Assembly: GCF_000004195.4 (NCBI RefSeq)
Contig: NC_030683.2
Location: 84,283,410-84,347,409, forward strand
Reading direction: 5' to 3'
DNA from: Xenopus tropicalis
Lineage: Eukaryota; Chordata; Amphibia; Anura; Pipidae
Length of the DNA: 64,000 nt
Shown here: piece after piece, positions 47,194 to 64,000 of the stretch
How positions within the stretch are numbered: position 1 is the first letter of the stretch
Layout of the letters: each line of letters opens with the position of its first letter
Translations under genes and position numbers: made by a program
Notes under the pieces: generated by a model
What the model saw: the letters and a program-made list of their open reading frames with translations, nothing else
What the model was told of the DNA's origin: nothing
The model's database searches: none

Positions 47194-49843
47194 GACTTAT
47201 CCCTCTAATCAATTCCCTGCATTTATCAATCACCTTCATCTGCAGTACCGAAAACAATAGGGATGTGGCTTTAAACTAATAAATCTAGGTCTCAGCTATA
47301 CAAAGAACTTTTTTGCAGGGTACAAAAAAAAGAAAGCTGAAAGAAGACATAAGCATAACTGAAAATCCCCCCAATCTTGTAGGCAATAATGATGAATAAT
47401 ATATGTGCTGACTCATATTTAACGGGGATACCTATAGCTCTGCTATGGTCCTTGTCTGTGTTTCAGATGAGAGATGGGAATGTTCTAACAGTCCCTCCCA
47501 GAAGCACAGTAGGTTGGGTTTCTGCCCGAAACACAACTTTTCTCAAAAATTTCTTCTATATTTAGAGGAGTATACTGCACTGGCACATTTTTGTTTTTTA
47601 CACAATATGTCTCCGTTAGAGCCAGTGCAATCCATACTCTTCTTATTTTATTGAAAAACATACTGCAACCATTAGCAGGTATATATATATTTAATGTTAT
47701 TTCATACAGAATACAGATCAAAATATATGTCTGTTGCAGAATCCAAGACAGTAAAGGCAGCCATACACAGGCCAGCTTATCCAGTCATATTACAGTCAGC
47801 TGGTTTATATCAAATTATTATGATATAATGGGATCTAAGAACTGTCAGTCAATACATCCAGAGGTGGCAATAGATGCCAAAGCTTGCCATCATGGTTTAT
47901 ATAAGCCAAGCTGTCTACGGTATAACTCAATACAGTCTAGTTTTCGTGAGAAGATGAGCTTTTTGCTGGTAGTGATTAAAACTGTTAGTTAACTGCTGTA
48001 AGTAATTTGAACATTGAATTACTATTGAAATGGGCCAGAGGGCTATAATTAATGATGTCCTATGGATAGTGGTTCAAACTTTGTCACTTTGCCCACAAGA
48101 AACGTAACAAGAGAGCACTGCCCCCCCCCCAAAAAAAATCTTTGGTGGGGCCTGCCATGCACAGCAGCTTCCACCCACCGCACCCCACCTGCTCACACAG
48201 TTGCAAATATTTAAAGAGGTACACCTGGGAAGGGGGGATTTTTATACTAAAGGAAGCTGACCCCTTGGCCTGTTGCCCACCGCAACCAAGGGGTCTAGGG
48301 CTTGGGGGGCATGGCTACATGGCTGCTGCATCAAAGGAACCCACCAAATCCCTATCTGACTACTCTACATTTATTATATGTGTTTATCACTTATAAAGTC
48401 TCTTATGCCCTGACTCAGTCTCCCTATTTATTGGCAGCTCTGTACTGCTGTTCTGTTTGCCAGTCCTGCTTATAAACTATCCCAACTATCTGTCAATATA
48501 CACATTTATAAACTATAAAATATATATAATATAACACGTGTACATAAACACTCTCATATAACCCATATAGTGGGATTTTTGGTCATTATTAGCCTCAGCT
48601 TGGATAGCCACATAAGTGATTGTTTGCTTCTGGTTGAAAGTTTCTCAAATACATTTTTACCTATTAGTTTATTATGTAGAGTGCAGCACATTCTCATCAT
48701 TTTATACCCTAGTTATTTATGTAATTAATGTAAGTTGTGAGAAACTTTCCTACAAACTTAGCACCTAGTTATTATATACAGGCTTAGTCTAGAAAAACAG
48801 GTTGTTTTGATTGATGAATTTGTGCCCCTTGGAAACTTTTCTGCAGAGCCAACTGCCAACTCCTATCATCTGTTTTGGCCCTAATGGAAAATTGATTAAT
48901 TCTAGAAGTGGTCTTTATGTAACTATTGTGGGAGAGAAGTTTTCTTAAGAATTTCAAAAGTTCCAGATTAAAAGAATGAACTGAATCCAGCAATCTGCAT
49001 ATTATAATGTATATTCTTTCTTTGTTAAGGGGTTGTGGTGGTGTGCTTGTTTATTCTTTACATTTTGAGTTAAAAGAGCTACTCCAGTTCCTGTATATAA
49101 TAATTCATTATCTATGTTTTTTTTGAGCAAATTCTGTTTAGTCTGATAGCAGATTTGTTATTCTTGACATCCTCTATGGCAGAATAATATTAATATAAAA
49201 TTGCTCCACCTTAAACCTTTCCATGACCTGCCTTAATAGTTTTTTTTAATATACAGATACTCATTTCACTCACCAATAACTCATTTATGATGGTATTCAT
49301 CATCCATAAGCTCAGCAGACAGCTGACACCAGGTGAAATTGCCCTGCAGAAGGTATCATTTTACCTTTACACATATTAGGTGCAGTGAGATGGACCTATG
49401 AGAAAACAATCACATTGTGAAGCACAAAGGGACCCACAGCATAGTACTTAGTTTCAGGGCCAGTCACGGGCTGATGATATGTATAAGATTTTGCAGGAAA
49501 CAGGTGCAAAACAAGACTTTTACACAGAGAGGTAATTATAAAGAAACGTGTTTTTTTTTTTTTTAAACCAAATCAAAATGAGAGGTTTAGATTAAAAAAT
49601 ACTCAGTTCTGTTCAATGTAAGATGGCATGGATTTATCCAGGAAATACGTTGTAGGTACATGCGTTAAAATGTGTTCCCTGCACTTCTGTATAGTTGCGC
49701 TCAGCACTGCTCAGTCTCCCCTGCATTCTGTTGGTGCTGCTGCACCTATTGACATAAGGGGACTCTGGCGTTAGCATCACCCCGACCATGTTTCCTCAGA
49801 ACCCTACGTCAATAGGCACTGCACACTTGCCCTAAAAAAATAG
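47194..49843. other. Intergenic, mostly unrecognised
   Basis: An aaggcagccatacacagg motif at about 47755 and a C-run at 48121-48130 hint at MITE fragments. No gene is supported. Confidence 0.35.
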
Positions 49844-49851
49844 GGCGCACA

Positions 49852-50094
49852 CAGGGGCAGGCCAAGACAACTGGGTGCCCTAGGCAAACTGGTCAGCCTC
49901 CTCGCCCTTGCACCCCCCATCCTGCGCGTGTGCAAGCGCACTGGCATCCTGAGGGGGGTCATTGCGCAATGACAACAGGCAGAGGCAATAACAAGGGAGC
50001 ACGTACTAGAGGCAGCAGGAGAGGTACCTGCCTGAAACCCCATTGTTGCACCCTAGGCAGGTGCCTCTTCTGCCTAACCCTACTTCTGGCCCAG
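49852..50094. mobile_element. hAT-type MITE
   Basis: Left end caggggcaggcc and right end tctggcccag, with ggcgcaca (49844-49851) and ggcgtaca (50095-50102) as a 7-of-8 target duplication. Interior caccctaggcaggtgcc mirrors ggtgccctaggcaaac. Confidence 0.7.
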
Positions 50095-50102
50095 GGCGTA
50101 CA

Positions 50103-52107
50103 CATTATGCACACAACAAAACATTGGAAATTATGCCAGGCCTGCAGAAGATATTTGGAGCAACTACAGCGACTTGCTTTACTCCACACAGGCAGTTTAC
50201 GTTCATTTTGGTAAATCAGATGTAGCTGTGGTTGGCACAGAGCAATTTTGTCAAGAGAATTATCTGCAATGATGCCACAAGTTTTAACTACAGTTAGTGA
50301 CTGCCAGAAAGAAAATGTTATCCTTACAGCTTCCCAAAAAAGAGAAGGAAAAATAGTATGCTTTCTTTCAAAACGCACACATTAAGCCCCCTTCTGTTCA
50401 GAATTAGCTGCATATGTATTTGGTTCCTGAGACATAACAAGGATGACATAGGAACTGAACCCAGGGATCCCTGAGTTACAGGTCGGACACTTCCGCTCTA
50501 CCTCCCCTGCATAAATATTTACGTATTTGCCGCTTGAAAGTATAAATCACACAACAGCACTCTTTGAACTCATAAAAGTACTGTTTAATTCAGATCAGCA
50601 TGAAAGACTCTCTACGTATTTATATGGAAAAAGATTAAAGCAAAGACTTGAGACATTTTCTGCAGCAAATTGCAGAAAAAAATCAATTTATTTATATTTC
50701 CCTGGCTGTCAATTTCCACTCTCAGCTAAATGCAATGTCCTCACAGATGCTCTTTCCTGCAATAACAAGGGTGACGTCTTTCGTTGCTCTGGAAACACTG
50801 TTTTGATTTTAAGATGAAAAAAAAAAACGCATCTGAGGGATTTTTTTTTTTTTAATTCAATAAACAGATAGGTTTCAAACATAAATGTACATTTTTGTAC
50901 TGTCTGTTTAGCACACATGATAAAGCTTATATTATTCATCATGTGGCTCCTTCCCTTCACTAAATGTTGCTCTTTGCAGCATAACCTCTCCGTCCCTTCC
51001 CTGTGAAGCAGTGAGGGGAAAGGTGAGGATTGCACAAACCTCCCAAAAGTATTTGCGGAGAATATCACAGGCTTTCTCCTTGGTACTGTGCAACATAGGT
51101 CACCAGCTGTTATATGGCGGCAAGCATTGCTTCTGGGTGGAGCTGCAAATGGCATGTTCCTGGCACAATGAAATATCAAAGCTTAGTCCATATAACATGC
51201 ACAGCAATGAGTTTGTATTAAGGAACAGCAATATAGCCGTCAGCACTGTTTTAACTGAGATTTACAGCACTGTTTTAGATAGAACAAAAGGCAATTAAAA
51301 TGTAAACATATTTGCCATTTACAAAAAATTAGAACCTATATAACCTACCCAGTTGGCAGTTATTTGGCTGATGTGATATATTTCTGGACAGATATACATT
51401 TAAGTACTTGTACCATTATTGCTAGACAGACGGTTATATGGTAAAGGGACAGAAACTGATGGAATTCATCCAAATAACAGTACATAAGCACACATGGCAG
51501 TAACTGTGATCGCAAAACTCTTTAGGGGTAATTTACAATGGGGATCGGGGGGCACAAGTGCAAGACCACCAAGGGGCGCATTAAACCACCTCCAGTAGTG
51601 TTTATGGTCTTACCTACAATCCTCTGCATACCAAACTTTAGGGTATTCCTCATGACAAACTAGAATTTGTGTTTTCACTTTTTAAAGTACAGGTATGGGA
51701 CCTGGTCCCCAGTATGCATCTCCATACCTTAAATTTACTAAACATTAATTAAACCCAAAAACAATTGTTTTTGTTCAATAAGGATTAATTATCTCATACA
51801 CACAGGCACCTTTGTTCGTATCATTGATACAGCATTGCCTAGCATTGGGACTTTGTACTAAATCAGAGATATATATATTTTTTTAGTTTTTTGTTTAACC
51901 ATTTATTTTCAGCAAGTGTCTGTAGTGCAACGCACAGTGTGGTTGTTTCGGGTCATGCTCTTTGAAAATGTGTCTGATCCTAAAACCTAGGGAACATAAT
52001 CACCAGAGATAGTACTACAACCAGTGCAATAGCTTGTATCTCACACTGCCTGCATATGGCTGACTTCAGCTAGATTTATAACTGCCAATAATGTGTGCTT
52101 CCTTGTA
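50103..52107. other. Intergenic, with one truncated MITE
   Basis: A truncated 'caggtatggga' element begins at 51690. Otherwise no gene or element ends are recognised. Confidence 0.4.
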
Positions 52108-53611
52108 TAATGAGGAACATAAGTATTTGAACACCCTGCGATTTTGCGATTCTCCCACTTAGAAATCATGGAGTCGTCTGAAATTCACATTGTAGGTGCA
52201 TTCCCACTGTGAGAGTCAGCATTTAAAAAAAAAAAAAATTCAGCAAATCACATTGTATGATTTTTAAAGAATGTATTTGTATTGCACTGCTGCACATAAG
52301 TATTTGAACACCTGGCAATCAGCAATAATTCTGGCTCTCAAAGACCTGTTACTCTGCCTTCAAATAGTCCACCTCTACTCCACTCATTAATCTAAATTAG
52401 TAGCACCGGTCTGAGCTCTTTAAAGACACCTGTCCACCCCAGTCAGTCAGACTCCAACTACTACCATGGGCAAGACCAAAGAGCTGTCAAAAGACACCAG
52501 AGACAAAATTGTGGACCTCCACAAGGCTGGAAAGGGCTACGGGGCAATTGCCAAGCAGCTTGGTGAAAATAGATCAACTTTTAGAGCAATTGTTAGATAA
52601 TGGAAGAGGCTAAAGACGACTGTCAGTCTCTCTAGGACTGGGGCTCCATGCAAGATCTCACCTCGTGGGGTATCACTGATGATAAGAAAGGTGAGGCATC
52701 AGCCCAGAACTACAAGGGAGGAGCTGGTCAATGACATGAAGAGAGCTGGGACCACAGTTTCAAAGGTCACTGTCGGTACAGCACTACGCCATCATGGTTT
52801 CAAATCATGCATTGCACTGAAGGTTCCCCTGCTCAAGTCATCACATGTCCAGGCCCGTCTGAAGTTTGCCAATGACCATCTGGATGATCCAGAGGAGGCA
52901 TGGGAGAAAGTCATGTGGTCAGAGGAGACCAAAGTAGAACTTTTTGGTCTTAACTTCACTCGCCGTGTTTGGAGGAAAAATAAGGATGAGTTGCATCCCA
53001 AGAACACCATCCCTACTGTGAAGTATGGGGGTGGTAACATCATGCTTTGGGGGTGCTTTTCTGTGAAGGGGACAGAACAACTACACTGTATTAAGGAGAG
53101 GATGAATGAGGCCATGCATTGTGAGATTTTGAGCAACAACCTCATTCCCTCAGTCAGAGCATTGAAGATGGGTCGTGGCTGGGTCTTCCAACATGACAAT
53201 GACCCGAAGCACACAGCCAGGATAACCAAGGAGTGGCTCCGTAAGAGGCATATCAAGTGGCCTAGCCAGACTCCAGACCTAAATCCAATAGAAAATCTTT
53301 GGAGGGAGCTGAAACCGTGTTGCTCAGCGGCAGCCCTGAAACCTGACAGATCTAGAGGAGATCTGTGTGGAAGAGTGGGACAAAGTCCCAATGTGTGCAA
53401 ACCTGGTACCAAATATTAACACTGATTTTCTCAAGTGCAATACAAATACATTCTTTAAAAATCATACAATGGGATTTCCTGATTTTTTTGTTTAAATGCC
53501 GTCTCTCACAGTGGGAATGCAACTATAATGTGAATTTCAGACCCCTCCATGATCTCTAAGTGGAAGAACTTGCAAAATCGCAGAGTGTTCAAATACTTAT
53601 GTTCCTCACCG
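52108..53611 (+). mobile_element. Second Tc1-type transposon, older copy
   Basis: 1504 bp between TA dinucleotides (52106-52107, 53612-53613). Inverted ends of about 185 bp share gaggaacataagtatttgaa but differ at many sites, so this copy is older than the one at 23446. It belongs to a different Tc1 family (end sequence and transposase differ). Contains one damaged transposase gene. Confidence 0.9.
52466..53419 (+). pseudogene. Tc1 transposase with stop, catalytic-spacing deletion and frameshift
   Basis: ATG at 52466 ([20 protein letters not shown]) leads into the helix-turn-helix [25 protein letters not shown] at 52598-52600 interrupts the frame, which then continues open to about 53320. 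Catalytic-domain motifs are [10 protein letters not shown] (Glu in place of the expected first Asp), [10 protein letters not shown] and NPIENLW. Between the second Asp and the Glu I count only 31 residues, three fewer than Tc1's 34, with the gap at KRHIK-WPSQ. Near 53310 the frame shifts, and the expected C-terminus ([14 protein letters not shown]) continues in another frame with a further stop. Non-functional. Confidence 0.88.
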
Positions 53612-53613
53612 TA

Positions 53614-54510
53614 CCTGTATGCATTTACATTGTTTTACTAAGCAAAATCTAAAATACAAACACAGACTGCAAGGATTCTTGCAAATGTAGCTTTTCTTTA
53701 AATTCCCAAATTTGGTTAGGCCATCATTTTAGTGTCAGTTGCACTGCACATGCTCAGTAGGCTCTGGGTTGCTGCTGTGAAGCTAAGCTTGAAATCAAGT
53801 GCCAGAAGACAGATAATCCCTAAGCATGTGATCATAAAGACATATCTGGGGATTTTTAAGGGTGCTGACTATGTGGTCAATGTAATTGCAAAATTGATTT
53901 TTGAGGTAATGTTGGGTATAGGCCCACCTACCCAACCAATGAAAAGTGCAGCTTTTCTATGGTATAGTTATATAGTGCCAGCATACACTAGTGCTTAACA
54001 AGAATTAAACATCACTCTGTCCCTGCCCCTAGTGGAGACTGCAATCTGAGGCCATGCATGCACGCACATGTCAATTTTGCCAGGAGCCATCTAACCTGCC
54101 CAGCCTATGCAAGTATAAGGAAAACATACAAATCTAGGACCCCATAGCATTGCAAGCCATACAAAGGCTAGCCATTGAACCATGGTGACACATTGTGTCT
54201 GGCTCTTTCAGTTGTTAAATTACAATACACAGTATTTAAAAAACCTGTAGACTTTTTTTTTTTCAGTTTGGTTCTTCCAAATATGATTTAATTCAAAAGC
54301 TTCTCCAGTTAGCTATAGAAATACAAGGCTAAGTTAATAAAAGTAGCTGATCTTTTAAATGTTTTAGTTTGACCTTCCACTAAAGTAAACCCCCCCCCCC
54401 CCCCAAAAAAAAAACAAAAAAAAAAAAAAACACAGCTTTCATAATATATCAGTTCACTTTTTTGCACTTATTTTGTCAATCTCAAAAGATTTCATAAGAG
54501 ACAACATGCA
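53614..54510. other. Intergenic tail between the genes
   Basis: Contains a fragment of the 36-kb T2-type MITE (about 53736-53830) and a C-run then A-run at 54390-54430. No gene. Confidence 0.45.
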
Positions 54511-55482
54511 CAAGTTTAATCTTTATTTCCTTTTCACTGGGCACATACATGACAATTTCTACAGTTGATAAGAGTGCAAAGCAGAACAGCAATATATACT
54601 ATGAGGGAATGCCTTTCTGACCACTATGGAGGCAGTAAGTCAAATTAGAATCTAAAAATTGTGCTCATCTGCTCTATATCCCACCCCAATCTTGCCAAAT
54701 AAGCACTTCATTAAAAGAAGAAAAAAAAAACCAGGAACAATTTAATTTGCAGCATCCTTTAAATTTAGGGTTATAAAGGACACAGCCGTGCAGCGGGCTC
54801 ACATTTTGGTAGAAGTCAAACAGAAATGGGTCACTCATTTACAGTAGTTCAGCATGTTAGGATGCAAGTCCTTTCATAGGCATTATGCCAGAAGCACTAT
54901 TTGGGAGGATCTTGCCATTTTAGATTTTCCTATGCCAGACAAACATGCATATTATAATGCATAACTGAAGTGGCCAGTCAACTGCAAGCCGGCCAAGAGA
55001 TGAGCTGGAAATTAAGGAGAGCGTTTGCTAATCCATGGGAGTTCACATATCAGGCCTACCCCTGCTCTACTTGACTCCACAATTAAAAAAAAACAAACTG
55101 CTAGCTTCACTTTTACAGACAATTACAGATTTAAGCTTTTATGAATATAGCAGGTGCAGCCTGTTGCAGTCTCATGTTCAAGTTAGTAGGTTTTGTGCCC
55201 AGGCAACTTTCGCCACCACCAAAACAGCTTTGAAACACTTAGATGATACACTGAGCCACCAGTAAAAATAAGACTTTCTATCAATAAGCAAATAAACAGT
55301 AACAGAAAATGCATAAATAATTCTTAAAAAAAAAACGTTTTGTATTTTTTTTTTCCAGAAGAGGCACATGTGTGGGAATGTGGTCTTCCAACAGTAGTTG
55401 CCATTTGTATCCATGAGGTCTCTAAAGGTTGTTTCCAGATTCATACAGAACAGAGAGCAGGGCCGTGTTTCCTACGTCTTCC
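54511..55482 (-). other. PPP2R1B: PPP2R1B 3'UTR
   Basis: Runs from the TAA at 55485-55483 down to the polyadenylation signal near 54522, about 960 nt. Non-coding, A/T-rich, with A/T runs and no evident transposon insertion. Confidence 0.65.
54522..54527 (-). promoter_or_regulatory. PPP2R1B: Candidate PPP2R1B polyadenylation signal
   Basis: AATAAA on the - strand (tttatt on +) in ggaaataaagatt, followed on the - strand by gtgcatgttgtctc, a GT-rich stretch. It gives a 3'UTR of about 960 nt. Confidence 0.6.
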
Positions 55483-63617
<8,135 letters not shown>

Positions 63618-63785
63618 CTACAAAACATTACAAAGACTGTGGTAAAACAAAGAAAGGTGTTATTAAACATATAATTTACATGGATGATGAGAGGTACTGA
63701 GATGAAATAGTGCCAGAATGAAGCTCATAATAGGACACTGAGCTAGGCATAGTCAACTCTTTCTTGTAAAATGATAAACCAAGGC

Positions 63786-64000
63786 TTGTTCAAAGGAAAA
63801 CGAAAAACTAAGTAAGCTTCATCAGAAAAGTCTATGTAAATACAGCCATAAGCACTCACAGATCAGTTTTCCTTTTTCAGAAAAACCCTTCATTCCAGGG
63901 CTGGAGTCTGCGCAGCTCTCTCCTGCTCCCCCTTCCCATAAGAATTCATTCCACCACCCATCAGAATGTGTGATCTGAGCTACCAGCAACTAGAGCTGCC
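63786..64000. mobile_element. T2 MITE cut by the window end
   Basis: ttcaaaggaaaacgaaaaac, then agtaagcttcatcagaaaag and tatgtaaatacagccataag, are the reverse complement of the right part of 59356-59834, with decay at the tip. Confidence 0.75.

Noticed and set aside
46850..47257. 135-residue open frame on the minus strand
   Set aside because: It crosses a palindromic MITE whose GC-rich modules lack stops; composition and mirrored repeats explain it.
49804..50378. Open frames of 79-139 residues on both strands
   Set aside because: They overlap the hAT MITE at 49852-50094, run over each other on both strands and show no motif.
52792..53412. 206-residue open frame antisense to the second Tc1 transposase
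   Set aside because: Shadow of the transposase coding strand, with no similarity to any family that I know.

Overview
This is a vertebrate nuclear genome window, most likely from a frog of the genus Xenopus. It holds the 3' halves of two convergent, intron-split genes, and most of the rest is DNA-transposon-derived sequence. The genes are SIK2 on the + strand (coding 724-5555) and PPP2R1B on the - strand (coding 63617-55483). From memory, these two genes also lie side by side and convergent on human 11q23. The Xenopus call rests on repeat types that I recognise as abundant in that genus: TTAA-flanked T2-type MITEs, palindromic MITEs, Tc1 copies with long inverted repeats, hAT MITEs and many (TA)n tracts. 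Species-level assignment is not possible from the sequence alone.

Layout. 1-11 kb: six SIK2 coding exons in phase, encoding the last 477 residues through the stop, then a long 3'UTR that probably runs to a polyadenylation signal at 11132. 11-54.5 kb: an intergenic region of about 43 kb with no cellular gene that I can support. It contains two Tc1-type transposons (23446-25040 and 52108-53611), both with damaged transposases; a CR1/L2-type LINE fragment (about 28900-29420); many MITEs; hAT elements with clear 8-bp target duplications; nested insertions; a complex of large palindromes separated by (TA)n (32.8-34.5 kb); and a short tandem repeat that carries a complete hammerhead ribozyme (44341-44418). 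54.5-63.6 kb: the PPP2R1B 3'UTR and the last seven coding exons (258 residues), with introns full of MITEs and one hAT element that contains a 34-bp minisatellite. The upstream PPP2R1B exons and the SIK2 kinase domain lie outside the window.

Function. SIK2 is a serine/threonine kinase of the AMPK family. Its C-terminal half, seen here, is the regulatory region phosphorylated by PKA and bound by 14-3-3. PPP2R1B is the beta isoform of the PP2A scaffold (A subunit, PR65), built of HEAT repeats. The two share a signalling theme, but nothing in this sequence shows co-regulation.

The most interesting non-genic signals are the hammerhead ribozyme with a near-textbook secondary structure in a 273-bp-period repeat, a second hammerhead-like core on the - strand at 33471-33522, and the giant near-perfect inverted repeats next to it. 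All splice sites, target-site duplications and pairings were read by eye; no database search was run.
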